Shown here: piece after piece, positions 44,211 through 53,245 of the stretch
Numbering within the stretch: position 1 is the first letter of the stretch
Layout of the letters: each line of letters starts with the position of its first letter
From: Bacteroidota bacterium
GTDB taxonomy: Bacteria; Bacteroidota; Bacteroidia; Bacteroidales; Lentimicrobiaceae
Reading direction: 5' to 3'
Assembly (NCBI GenBank): GCA_009773455.1
Contig: WSXU01000008.1
Location: 62,001-126,000 of the forward strand
Length of the DNA stretch: 64,000 bases
Translations under genes and position numbers: made by a program
Notes under the pieces: generated by a model
The model's database searches: none
Told to the model about the DNA's origin: nothing
What the model saw: the letters and a program-made list of their open reading frames with translations, nothing else

Positions 44211-45356
44211 CTAATAAATTTTCCTGCCTTTCCATGAATTCCTGAAAAGATTACCGGCGAAAGCAGTGAAGGTTGTTATAAGTACAACGAAAGGCTCAAG
44301 GACCGGAATAATCCAGCCTGCATTTTTAATTCCTGCAAAACGTGAAAAAGAAATCAACAGGGGATAATCGGCAATCGTTTTGAGTACAATCAAACCCAAA
44401 GCCAAACGAAAGTATAGTCCATTAAAAATACCTGCAATTGCGGTTAAAAAAATACAAGTATTCATTAACATGACAGAAATAGCAGACAAAATAAGGAACG
44501 GATCACGATACGCCCTGCTTTTCGATACCCACCGCAACCGCTGTCGGATAAAGCCTGCCATCGTCCTTTTGGCTTCTGCCCGAACAATAGCATTCCTGCT
44601 TTTTACAAACGAAACTCTTGACGGTCCGAAAACCTCTTTAAATCCAAGCATTAGGAAAATATCATCTCCCGAAGATATTCCTGATTTCATGGCATCCCCG
44701 TTAAGCCGGCCATATGCTTCTGCAGAAAAACCAAGGTTGGCACCATTGCACATGATGGGCATCTCCGCCCCGATAGAGCCTGCGCCTGATGCCACCAACG
44801 ACAGGAATTCAAATTCCTGAAATCTCCCGAAAATGTTTCCCCCGGATGTTAATAATACAGGGCCTGATACAAAAACCGGATCCTTTGTCTCGAAAAATCT
44901 GACCATTTCGCTTACCCATCCAGCCGGATGTAAACAATCGGCATCGGTACAAAGGATAAAAGAACCTGTTGCAAATTTCATAGCCAACCGGATTGCCGCC
45001 TTTTTTCCCGTAGAGTGTGTCAGCGAAAGAATGACAATTTTAACCTCCTTTGTCTCTCCTGAAAGCTCACTCATGATCTGATGGGTCTGATCTTCGGAAT
45101 GATCATCAACCAGAATAATCTCTGTCAGACCTTTGGGAAAATCCTGCTCCAGTAACCCGGCAAGACACCTTTTGATGGTCAGGGATTCATTTCTCGCCGG
45201 GATAATGATACTTACAGTTGTTGCCGGAGGAACCGGAGAATTGCTCCTGAAATAACCAAGCCTGAACCAACCGCGGGTTATAAGTAAAATAATCACAGAA
45301 TAGGATATGGCAATAATCAGCGCTGCTATGAGAAATGTCTGGAATCCGGGAGCCAT
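44211..45356 (-). CDS. Membrane-bound family 2 glycosyltransferase
   Basis: 381 residues. An N-terminal membrane helix (about 7-28) is followed by a GT2 domain: VSIIIPARNES, the acidic LVDDHSEDQT, CTDADCLHP and the QRLRWVSKSRAYR motif typical of processive or membrane GT2 enzymes, with GISSGDDIFLMLGF before it. Three or four C-terminal helices complete it. It transfers a sugar from a nucleotide donor at the membrane; the acceptor is unknown. It begins 1 bp after the flippase-like gene, so the pair is co-translated and probably builds a glycolipid. Confidence 0.88.
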   Translation of the reverse strand: MAPGFQTFLIAALIIAISYSVIILLITRGWFRLGYFRSNSPVPPATTVSIIIPARNESLTIKRCLAGLLEQDFPKGLTEIILVDDHSEDQTHQIMSELSGETKEVKIVILSLTHSTGKKAAIRLAMKFATGSFILCTDADCLHPAGWVSEMVRFFETKDPVFVSGPVLLTSGGNIFGRFQEFEFLSLVASGAGSIGAEMPIMCNGANLGFSAEAYGRLNGDAMKSGISSGDDIFLMLGFKEVFGPSRVSFVKSRNAIVRAEAKRTMAGFIRQRLRWVSKSRAYRDPFLILSAISVMLMNTCIFLTAIAGIFNGLYFRLALGLIVLKTIADYPLLISFSRFAGIKNAGWIIPVLEPFVVLITTFTAFAGNLFRNSWKGRKIY

Positions 45357-46367
45357 TTAACTATTTTTTCTGATGATTGTCAAGCGGTTGATAAACAACA
45401 ACCCGAGCAGGGCCGGGAAAGCCAGGTTAATGATCCATATCAGGGTAGTAGCATAAAGTATGGATGCTGCAACAAGTGACTTATCAGTAAAATACATGCT
45501 AATAAAAAAAATTGCTACTGATCCCCTGATTCCCAAATCAATCAGTGCGACGGTAGGAATAGCCGTAACCACAAAATAGGTCATGGAAATAAGGATAAAT
45601 GCATCAGTGAAGGGAATATCCAGTCCAAATGCGCGCAGTAGAATATAAAATTGTGTACTGAAAACTATGTAACGTGACAAGCTCAGCAAGAGCACTTTAA
45701 GCAGAGTTGACCTCCGGACCGATTGCAATACGGAAATATACTCATGGATTCTTTTCCACCCGGGCCTGATAACAGAGTGAACTCCGGCTGACAGCAATGG
45801 GGCCCTCAGAAACAACATGACCATCAAAACACACACAAGTAAGACAAGGATTACAATTCCGGCGTAGAAATAGCTAAACCAGGATTCAGTAAAATCAGTG
45901 TACGACCTGATAAAAACCAGCATTGCCAGCATCCCGAAGATCAATGTTGCCAGAAGCTGACTAATGCTCCCGGCAATGGTAAGAAGAACGCCCTTAAAAG
46001 GATCGTTCAGTTTGAGTGTAAAGACCCTGCCAAAAAATTCCCCCACCCTGTTGGGCGTGAATAAACTCATTGAAATTCCTGTTAAAACAGAGCGTACTGC
46101 ATTAAGATATCTTACTTTCTCAATGTATTCTATCAATAACTGCCATTTAAAAGCTTCAAGCCCCCAGTTCAGTGGCATCATAATTACGACAGCCAGGATC
46201 TCAGCCCTGAAAATAACATCTCTGAATTTTTCAGCAATGCTTTGACTGAAATACATGAAATCTCCCGACAGGAATACCTGCCTGTAGATAAAAAGAAAAG
46301 CCATCAGGGCAACGAGAATCCGAAGACCGATGTTCAGGGATTTCTTTACCTTTGCTGATAACTCCAT
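45357..46367 (-). CDS. Lysylphosphatidylglycerol synthetase/flippase-like (UPF0104) membrane protein
   Basis: 336 residues with about eight predicted membrane helices. The family (the flippase-like part of MprF, also called AglD/UPF0104) is suggested by LTGISMSLFTPNRVGEFFGR near residue 95 and by PTVALIDLGIRGSVAIFFIS near the C-terminus, where the family has a conserved P-x3-G-x2-E/D pattern. It lacks the catalytic lysyl-transfer domain. Next to a GT2 enzyme it probably moves or presents a lipid-linked product. It is divergent from ruvC with a 22-bp gap. Confidence 0.8.
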   Translation of the reverse strand: MELSAKVKKSLNIGLRILVALMAFLFIYRQVFLSGDFMYFSQSIAEKFRDVIFRAEILAVVIMMPLNWGLEAFKWQLLIEYIEKVRYLNAVRSVLTGISMSLFTPNRVGEFFGRVFTLKLNDPFKGVLLTIAGSISQLLATLIFGMLAMLVFIRSYTDFTESWFSYFYAGIVILVLLVCVLMVMLFLRAPLLSAGVHSVIRPGWKRIHEYISVLQSVRRSTLLKVLLLSLSRYIVFSTQFYILLRAFGLDIPFTDAFILISMTYFVVTAIPTVALIDLGIRGSVAIFFISMYFTDKSLVAASILYATTLIWIINLAFPALLGLLFINRLTIIRKNS

Positions 46368-46389
46368 ATTGTCTTACCTGCCTGGATTT

Positions 46390-46947
46390 ATGAACGGTGA
46401 ACGTATTATACTTGGTATTGACCCCGGAACTCAGGTGATGGGGTATGGAATAATTGCCGATAAAGGTAAGAAAATTGAGCTGATTACCCTTGATGTGTTT
46501 AAGTTCAGCTATAAGGAAGATCAGGCCCTGCGGCTTAAAAAGATATTTGAGTCTGTTCTTGATCTCCTCGATAAATATCACCCCGATGAACTTGCCATTG
46601 AGGCACCGTTTTTTGGGAAAAATGTGCAATCAATGCTTAAACTTGGCCGTGCACAGGGGGTTGCCATGGCGGCCGGGCTTTATAGAAATATCCCTATTTT
46701 CGAGTATTCCCCACGGAAAATTAAACAATCTATCACCGGAAACGGCAATGCTTCAAAAGAACAGGTGGCCGGAATGCTTTCGAATCTTTTAAATATGGGT
46801 GATGCCCCAAAATTAATGGATGCCACCGATGCCGTAGCTGTTGCAGTATGCCATTATTTTCAGAGGGAACCGGATGCCTCCGGAAAAAGCTACACCGGTT
46901 GGAAGAGCTTTCTGGATCAAAACCCCGAAAGAAGAGTCAATAAATAG
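46390..46947 (+). CDS. ruvC: Holliday junction resolvase RuvC
   Basis: About 185 residues from MNGERIILGIDPGTQVMGYG. Cuts Holliday junctions with RuvAB. Catalytic acidic residues are seen in GIDPGT, LAIEAPFFGKN and MDATDAVAVAVCH. The open frame reaches 46330, but the extra 20 residues overlap the divergent membrane gene and do not fit the family, so I use the inner ATG. The C-terminal tail (ASGKSYTGWKSFLDQNPERR) is longer than in E. coli. Confidence 0.95.
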   Translation: MNGERIILGIDPGTQVMGYGIIADKGKKIELITLDVFKFSYKEDQALRLKKIFESVLDLLDKYHPDELAIEAPFFGKNVQSMLKLGRAQGVAMAAGLYRNIPIFEYSPRKIKQSITGNGNASKEQVAGMLSNLLNMGDAPKLMDATDAVAVAVCHYFQREPDASGKSYTGWKSFLDQNPERRVNK

Positions 46948-47001
46948 AGCCCACGATTAAAGCCTGTTAAAGTAATAACCGGGGTTTCCTCTTTCCTGGT
47001 T

Positions 47002-48177
47002 TTACATAAGCTTCTGATACATCTGCCACCAGCGGTCGGGGAGATCATTGTCGCAGGCAGTCTGATAATCATTATAAGTACAAGGCACAATATAGTGATT
47101 GAGGTATTTCTGACGGTTTTCGGGTCCGCAAACAATTTCCATCCACCAACGGTCAGTTTTACGGCTCTTGATGAATACAATGCCATCGGTGAAATCTTTT
47201 GTAGGCACGATATATCTTATAAAGGAATCATTGTCTGATGCCGGGAAATCGTTCTTTCTGTTGTTGAATCCATCAATCGCATACCATATCATCTGGGCAA
47301 GCAGGTGGGCTGTAACGCCGTTCCTGTCAAAAATTGGATTCATTTCAAAGAACCCAATGGTTGAAAGTTTATCGCTCATGGCAGCATAACGAACGATCTG
47401 GCATGCTTCATCACCTGAAAAACCATTCGGGGTGCTGTTCGCATTTCCCGGTGCATCAGCCGCACGGATAGCGCCCATATCGAATGAGAGAACATCTGCA
47501 TTCCTGACCAGGGGTTCTGTATGTTGGAGGTCGTTATGTAACATCCCCAGCCGGTAAATATCGAATAAAAGTTTTTTCATCAGGTCAATCGCCGGCTGGT
47601 CAACAAAATACGTCTGGTACCCGATATTGGTATAGTTAAAAAGAAAGTTGGGCCGCTGCATAATAATCCGGCTCAGATAGGTATTGGAATTCAAATCATC
47701 AGAGGTCTCACCCAGATCAAACATCGGGTCGGCCACCGCCAGATTCACAATCTGCCCAAGATTAGAATAAGCCTTATAGATGGCAAAAGTCAGATCATGA
47801 CCACCACCGATAACAATCGGGAAAATCTTGTTTGAAAGCAGCGATTCAAGGGCAGAGGTCAGGGCAAAATAAGTATCATCTGCTGAATGTCCTTTTCGGA
47901 TGTTACCCAGGTCAGCGACTCCTGCATTCCAGGCTCCGGGAAATAGCTGGTACAAAAACCTTCGTACTTCATTTGCGGCATCGGAGCATCCGGCGTTATT
48001 AACAGCCCCCCTGTCATCATTAACACCCAGCAAAGCAATCTGCATCCCCTGAAGATCCGGGAAAGCACTCCCTTCATGATAAACACTCATAATCTGACCT
48101 ATCCGCGGGTGTATACCGGTATATATACTTTCAAAAAGCGAATCTGCAACTGGTTCAAAATAAATGGAAATGTCCAT
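47002..48177 (-). CDS. Arginase/formimidoylglutamase-fold protein with altered metal ligands
   Basis: 391 residues, ureohydrolase fold: IVIGGGHDLTFAIYKAYSNL with the ligand His127, a second cluster reading AVADPMFDLGE (D150, D154), and a third reading LSFDMGAIRAADAPG (D233). In active arginases and formiminoglutamases these are DAHxD and SFDxD. Here Met152 replaces the ligand His and Gly235 replaces the second Asp, so normal two-Mn binding seems lost. It may be inactive on guanidino or formimino substrates, or use another chemistry. A similar gene often lies near topA in Bacteroidota, and here it is directly downstream of topA on the same strand, separated by a terminator. Confidence 0.75.
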   Translation of the reverse strand: MDISIYFEPVADSLFESIYTGIHPRIGQIMSVYHEGSAFPDLQGMQIALLGVNDDRGAVNNAGCSDAANEVRRFLYQLFPGAWNAGVADLGNIRKGHSADDTYFALTSALESLLSNKIFPIVIGGGHDLTFAIYKAYSNLGQIVNLAVADPMFDLGETSDDLNSNTYLSRIIMQRPNFLFNYTNIGYQTYFVDQPAIDLMKKLLFDIYRLGMLHNDLQHTEPLVRNADVLSFDMGAIRAADAPGNANSTPNGFSGDEACQIVRYAAMSDKLSTIGFFEMNPIFDRNGVTAHLLAQMIWYAIDGFNNRKNDFPASDNDSFIRYIVPTKDFTDGIVFIKSRKTDRWWMEIVCGPENRQKYLNHYIVPCTYNDYQTACDNDLPDRWWQMYQKLM

Positions 48178-48244
48178 AACGTGGTTGTTGATTTTCTATT
48201 TTCAAACCTACATCAAATTTCTGAAAAATCACGAAGTAAAAAAC

Positions 48245-48273
48245 AGGGGATGCTTTGAAAGAAAGCATCCCCT
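48245..48273 (-). terminator. Terminator of topA
   Basis: AGGGGATGCTTT (48245-48256), loop GAAAG, AAAGCATCCCCT (48262-48273). On the minus strand it is followed by GTTTTTTACT. Confidence 0.85.
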
Positions 48274-48300
48274 TAAATGGCATTCATCAAAGATTGAAGG

Positions 48301-50658
48301 TTATTTCTTTTTGGCGAACCTCCCTTTGCCGGGCGTTTTAGGTTGTGCATCAGATTTTGCTGCTATCTCACGGCATTGTTCAAGTGTTAAAGCTGAAGGA
48401 TCGGTGCCTTTGGGTATCCTGTAGTTCAACTTACCTATTGCGATATAAGGACCATATCTTCCATTAAGTACCTGCACCTGCTGATCATCTTCAAAAGAAC
48501 GGATTAAACGTTCCGTTTCTCTTTTCCGCTTTTCTATTATAAGTTCAATCGCACGTTCAGCATCAATGGTAACCGGATCATCCGACTTGGCGAGGGAATA
48601 AAAGGCAGACTTATGCTTGACATAGGGGCCGAATCGCCCAATGGCAACGGTAAGGTCTGCATCTTCGAAGACTCCAATCAACCTTGGAAAATCAAAAAGC
48701 TTAAGGGCCTCATCAAGGCTGAGACTGTCCATTGACTGGCCTTTTTTCAGACTTGCAAAACGGGGCTTTTCTTCGTTTTCAGCTTCACCGATCTGGACCA
48801 TAGGTCCGAATCTTCCAATTTTAACGTAAACATTCTTTTTGCTTTCCGGATCAATCCCCAACAGCCGTTCCCCTTTAACCTTTTCCGAGTTTTCGAGGGT
48901 TTCCTTCACTTGTCTGGCGAAGGGATGATAGAACTCCCTGATCATCTGATTCCAGACTTTCTGACCCTGTGCTATTTCATCAAATTCCTTTTCAACATTT
49001 GCTGTGAAGTTATAGTCCAGAATATTCTCAAAATTCTGGACAAGAAATGTATTCACGAGCGAGCCAATGTCAGTCGGAAACAACTTGGCCTTTTCATACC
49101 CGGTATTTTCTGTCTTAACCTCTTCGGTAATTTTTAAATTTTTCAGTTTTACAAAGTCAAACTCGCGTTTAATCCCGGCGCGATCCTCCTTTACCACATA
49201 TTCGCGTTTCTGAATCGTCGAAATGGTAGGAGCATAGGTCGAAGGTCGCCCGATGCCGAGTTCTTCCATCTTTTTTACCAAGCTCGCTTCGGTATATCTG
49301 GCTGGCTGTTGTGTAAATTTCTGTGTGGCAATCATTTCTGCCAGATCTAGATTCTGACCGGCTTTTATCGGAGGAAGTATTGCTTCATCGCTATCTGAAG
49401 ATTCATCATCGGTCGATTCCATATATACTTTCAGAAATCCGTCAAATTTTATCACTTCTCCCTTTGCAATGAATTTTTCGTCAAGGTATTTTCCTTTGGA
49501 ACTCCCAGTGGGCGTAACCAGAATAGTAACATTCGTCCGTTCGAGTTCCGCATCGCTCATCTGGGATGCGATGGTGCGTTTCCAGATCAGGTCGTAAAGA
49601 CGGCGCTGGGAATCGTCTCCCTTGATCTCCGGGTTATTCATATAAGTGGGGCGTATTGCCTCATGCGCTTCCTGCGCACCCTTCGATTTCGTAGTGTATT
49701 GCCGTGTTTTTACGTACTTGTTGCCATATAGCTTCGTAATCTCCTCTTTGGCCATATTTAATGCAAGCTTTGAGAGATTCACAGAATCTGTACGCATATA
49801 TGTTATTTTCCCCTCTTCGTAGAGTTGCTGGGCAACAAGCATGGTTTTGGCCACAGAAAATCCAAGTTTCCTGCTTGCTTCCTGCTGCAGAGTTGATGTG
49901 GTAAAAGGAGGAGCCGGAGATTTTTTTGCCGGCTTTGTTTCTACATCACTAATGTGGAATGCCGCTCCGATACATTTATGTAAAAACTCAACTGCCTCAG
50001 GTTTCTCAGAAAAACGCTTCGACAATTCCGCATTGATCCTTGCCTGGACATCCTCCCCCGGAATTGAAAATGTTGCGGTAACCCTGTAATTGTAACCCGA
50101 CCTGAATGCTTTGATCTCGTCTTCCCTTTCAACAATGAGCCTTACGGCAACCGATTGTACCCTGCCCGCAGAAAGGGCGGGTTTCACTTTTTTCCACAGA
50201 ACCGGAGAAATTTCAAAACCAACCAGCCGGTCAAGTACACGACGGGCCTGCTGAGCATCAACCAGATTTAAATCGATGCCACGGGGGTTCTCAATGGCTT
50301 CTGATATGGCACTTTTGGTGATCTCATGAAAAACTATCCTCCGGGTTTTTTTCATATCAAGCGACAACGCTTCGGCGAGGTGCCAAGAAATGGCTTCCCC
50401 TTCCCGGTCTTCATCCGATGCCAGCCACACCACTTCCGCTTCTGATGCAAGCTTCCTTAATTCTTTGATTAGTTTGGTTTTGTCAGCCGAAACTTCATAT
50501 GTGGGCTTGAAATCATTCTCAACATCAACACCCAATTGCTTTTTCGACAGATCGCGGACATGACCAAAACTTGATTTGACAATAAAATCCTTCCCCAGAA
50601 AGCCTTCAATGGTCTTGGCTTTTGCCGGAGATTCAACGATTACCAGGTTTTTTATCAT
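48301..50658 (-). CDS. topA: DNA topoisomerase I (type IA)
   Basis: 785 residues. Relaxes negative supercoils. The Toprim domain has VESPAKAKTIEGFLGKDF and LASDEDREGEAISWHLAEAL; the active-site Tyr is in KITYMRTDSVNLS; FTTSTLQQEASRKLGFS and GIGRPSTYAPTIS are conserved core strings. The C-terminus has three topo-C-like repeats (VYVKIGRFGPMVQIGEAE, TVAIGRFGPYVKHKSAFYSL, and QVLNGRYGPYIAIGKL) rather than zinc-binding Cys clusters, as is usual in Bacteroidota. It ends in a Lys-rich tail. Confidence 0.96.
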   Translation of the reverse strand: MIKNLVIVESPAKAKTIEGFLGKDFIVKSSFGHVRDLSKKQLGVDVENDFKPTYEVSADKTKLIKELRKLASEAEVVWLASDEDREGEAISWHLAEALSLDMKKTRRIVFHEITKSAISEAIENPRGIDLNLVDAQQARRVLDRLVGFEISPVLWKKVKPALSAGRVQSVAVRLIVEREDEIKAFRSGYNYRVTATFSIPGEDVQARINAELSKRFSEKPEAVEFLHKCIGAAFHISDVETKPAKKSPAPPFTTSTLQQEASRKLGFSVAKTMLVAQQLYEEGKITYMRTDSVNLSKLALNMAKEEITKLYGNKYVKTRQYTTKSKGAQEAHEAIRPTYMNNPEIKGDDSQRRLYDLIWKRTIASQMSDAELERTNVTILVTPTGSSKGKYLDEKFIAKGEVIKFDGFLKVYMESTDDESSDSDEAILPPIKAGQNLDLAEMIATQKFTQQPARYTEASLVKKMEELGIGRPSTYAPTISTIQKREYVVKEDRAGIKREFDFVKLKNLKITEEVKTENTGYEKAKLFPTDIGSLVNTFLVQNFENILDYNFTANVEKEFDEIAQGQKVWNQMIREFYHPFARQVKETLENSEKVKGERLLGIDPESKKNVYVKIGRFGPMVQIGEAENEEKPRFASLKKGQSMDSLSLDEALKLFDFPRLIGVFEDADLTVAIGRFGPYVKHKSAFYSLAKSDDPVTIDAERAIELIIEKRKRETERLIRSFEDDQQVQVLNGRYGPYIAIGKLNYRIPKGTDPSALTLEQCREIAAKSDAQPKTPGKGRFAKKK

Positions 50659-50792
50659 ACCAGATGTATATGATTTTCAATCAAATCTTTATTTGAAAAT
50701 GGGCACAAAGTAACGGAATAAAAACACATGCATTATTTAAAAATCGAAATATAATTTACAACAATTTAATAATGAGGCTTTTCAAATAATTC

Positions 50793-50800
50793 TACCTTTG
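50793..50800 (+). promoter_or_regulatory. Candidate -7 box of miaB
   Basis: TACCTTTG, matching TAnnTTTG, lies about 70 bp before the miaB start. No matching TTG is found. Confidence 0.4.
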
Positions 50801-50867
50801 CACCCATGCATCTGAAACAAACTATGCATCCTACTGTTTTAATGACTCACAAAAATAAATATCCGAA

Positions 50868-52193
50868 TTGGAAACACCACGTAAGCTTTATATAGAAACT
50901 TACGGCTGCCAGATGAACTTCTCTGACAGTCAGATTGTAGGTTCAATCATGACCGATCACAATTTTGAAACTACCGAAAACATAGCAGAAGCCGATCTTA
51001 TTTTTGTAAATACATGCTCCATCCGCGATCATGCTGAAAAGCGTGTCAGGGCCAGATTGCAGGAGTTTAAAAAATATAAGAAAATAAAACCCGGCCTGAT
51101 CATCGGTGTTCTGGGCTGTATGGCTGAAAGGCTGAAATCACAACTGATCGAAGAAGAAAAGATGGTTGATCTGATTGTCGGACCAGATGCATACAGGGAC
51201 CTTCCCCGGCTTCTGACCGTTGCTGAAGGTGGACAGAAAGCCATAAATGTAATACTATCAGCAGATGAGACTTATGCCGACATTAACCCGGTCAGACTGG
51301 ACAGCTCCGGGATTTCGGCATTCATTTCAATTATGCGGGGTTGTGAGAATTTCTGTTCATATTGCGTGGTTCCCTTTACCCGGGGAAAAGAACGAAGCAG
51401 GGATCCTGAAACCATTGTAAATGAAGCAAAAGATCTATTCAGTAATGGATACCGGGAAGTAACACTACTTGGTCAGAATGTAAATTCCTACAAAAGTGAA
51501 AGTGGCCTCGGTTTCGCTCAGTTGATGGAAAGAGTAGCGCAAATTGATCCGGGTCTCAGGGTAAGATTTGCAACCTCACATCCCAAAGATTTATCAGACG
51601 ATTTACTCCATACCATTTCTGCTTATCCAAACATCTGCCGCTCTATTCATCTCCCGGTTCAATCGGGGAGCGACCGCATACTTAAACTAATGAACAGAAA
51701 ATATGACCGGCAATGGTATATGGACCGGATTGAAGCGATAAAAAAAATATTACCAGATTCTGCCATCTCAACCGACATCATTGCAGGCTTCAGTTCTGAA
51801 ACAGATCAGGATCATGAGGACACCCTCGGATTGATGAGATGGGTTGGTTATGATTATGCATTTATGTTTAAATACTCTGAAAGACCGGGAACAACAGCTG
51901 AAAAGAAATATAAGGATGATATTCCTGAAACTGTAAAAAGTGAGCGGCTCAAACAAATCATCGATCTGCAGCAGGAATTGTCCTATAAAAGCAATCTGGC
52001 AGATGTGGGAAAAACATTTGAAGTACTCGTTGAGCGGTATTCTAAAAAATCGGGTAAGGAACTGGCCGGAAGGAACAGCCAGAATAAGGTAATCGTATTC
52101 CCGAAAAATGATTTTAAACCGGGTGATTACGTCAATGTGCAGGTAACATCATGCACGACTGCAACCCTGAAAGGTATGGTGATTCAATCCTGA
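50868..52193 (+). CDS. miaB: tRNA-2-methylthio-N6-dimethylallyladenosine synthase
   Basis: 441 residues. Adds the methylthio group to i6A37 of tRNA. The UPF0004 domain starts YIETYGCQMNFSDSQ with further Cys in VNTCSIRDHAEKR and GVLGCMAERLK; the radical-SAM cluster is GCENFCSYCVVPFTRGKERS; a C-terminal TRAM domain ends the protein. The start is TTG: an in-frame stop lies 12 bases upstream and no ATG or GTG precedes the conserved N-terminus. Confidence 0.95.
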   Translation: METPRKLYIETYGCQMNFSDSQIVGSIMTDHNFETTENIAEADLIFVNTCSIRDHAEKRVRARLQEFKKYKKIKPGLIIGVLGCMAERLKSQLIEEEKMVDLIVGPDAYRDLPRLLTVAEGGQKAINVILSADETYADINPVRLDSSGISAFISIMRGCENFCSYCVVPFTRGKERSRDPETIVNEAKDLFSNGYREVTLLGQNVNSYKSESGLGFAQLMERVAQIDPGLRVRFATSHPKDLSDDLLHTISAYPNICRSIHLPVQSGSDRILKLMNRKYDRQWYMDRIEAIKKILPDSAISTDIIAGFSSETDQDHEDTLGLMRWVGYDYAFMFKYSERPGTTAEKKYKDDIPETVKSERLKQIIDLQQELSYKSNLADVGKTFEVLVERYSKKSGKELAGRNSQNKVIVFPKNDFKPGDYVNVQVTSCTTATLKGMVIQS

Positions 52194-52298
52194 AGTTCTG
52201 TGCCTGTGCTGAGCTGAAGACCGCAATGAGCTCTCTTGCAGAACGATGACGCTTTTTGGCAATGACAAATGTTTAATACATAATATGAATTAAAATAC

Positions 52299-52306
52299 TA
52301 AATTTG
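52299..52306 (+). promoter_or_regulatory. Candidate -7 box of the polysaccharide export genes
   Basis: TAAATTTG, matching TAnnTTTG, lies about 140 bases before the wza-like gene. The leader between is AT-rich with no clear structure. Confidence 0.4.
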
Positions 52307-52445
52307 CATTGCTTATAAACAAACGCTTAACTAAAACTGCAGGAAAACGGAACTCTGAATGCTTACCTGTGTTGATTTCCTATTTTAATTTCGGTTACTT
52401 TTTATTGATTTAGTCATATATATTTCTGTTAAAGGCTTGGTAAAT

Positions 52446-53237
52446 ATGAAACATAGAATGCAATTAAAGTCTCAGCTCTTGCTGGCATTTATAGCTGTAA
52501 TGTTGGTAATGAGTTCCTGTGTCTCCCTTAAAAAAGTGAAATATCTTCAGGATGTACATGATTATAAACAGGGTGATACTATTGTCTTCAGAAACGAAAG
52601 CAGCCCGGATTATAGAGTACAGCCTGGTGACAATCTTTATGTAGACGTCAGCAGCCTGGATTCAAAAAACCTGAATCCGTTTGAAGCCAATCAAAGGGTT
52701 TCGTATCAGAATAACAGTGAGATGAGCGTTTACCTCAACAGTTATATGGTCTCGGATTCCGGTTTTATTAATTTCCCGGTTGTTGGAAAAATCCAGGTAG
52801 CCGGATTAACAGTCAGCGAAGTTAAAACCAGGCTTCAAACCATGGTTAATGACTTTTTCCAGCTTACTACAGTTACTGTGAAACTTGTGAATTTTAAAAT
52901 CAGCTTACTGGGTGAGGTTGTCAGACCCGGGACTTATCTGGTATATCAGGAAAATATCAATATTCTCCAGGCCATCAGCATGGCAGGTGATCTGGCACCA
53001 TATGCCAACCGGAGCAAAATAATGATTATCAGAAAATCAGGCAGGGGATCTTCGGTTCATACAGTGAATCTTCTTAACACCAATATTTTCAAATCTCCGG
53101 ACTATTATCTGCAGCCCGATGATATTGTTTATGTGGAACCGATGAACAGCAAGAACTATGCTTTCACAGCATTCCCCTATGCCATCATTTTTTCTACTGT
53201 AACAACGACCCTTCTTATATTGAATTTCTTTAAATAA
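52446..53237 (+). CDS. Wza-like polysaccharide export lipoprotein
   Basis: About 263 residues from MKHRMQLKSQ; a TTG three codons upstream is also open but the ATG gives a standard lipoprotein start. Lipobox VMSSC places Cys25 as the lipidated residue. The polysaccharide export (Poly_export/SLBB) region has PDYRVQPGDNLYVDVSSLDS, GFINFPVVGKIQVAGLTVSE and ISLLGEVVRPGTYLVYQENI, then YLQPDDIVYVEPMNSKNYAF and a C-terminal membrane helix. It forms the outer-membrane channel for exopolysaccharide or capsule. It is 8 bp upstream of the Wzc-like gene, so they form an operon. Confidence 0.92.
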   Translation: MKHRMQLKSQLLLAFIAVMLVMSSCVSLKKVKYLQDVHDYKQGDTIVFRNESSPDYRVQPGDNLYVDVSSLDSKNLNPFEANQRVSYQNNSEMSVYLNSYMVSDSGFINFPVVGKIQVAGLTVSEVKTRLQTMVNDFFQLTTVTVKLVNFKISLLGEVVRPGTYLVYQENINILQAISMAGDLAPYANRSKIMIIRKSGRGSSVHTVNLLNTNIFKSPDYYLQPDDIVYVEPMNSKNYAFTAFPYAIIFSTVTTTLLILNFFK

Positions 53238-53245
53238 TATTACTC

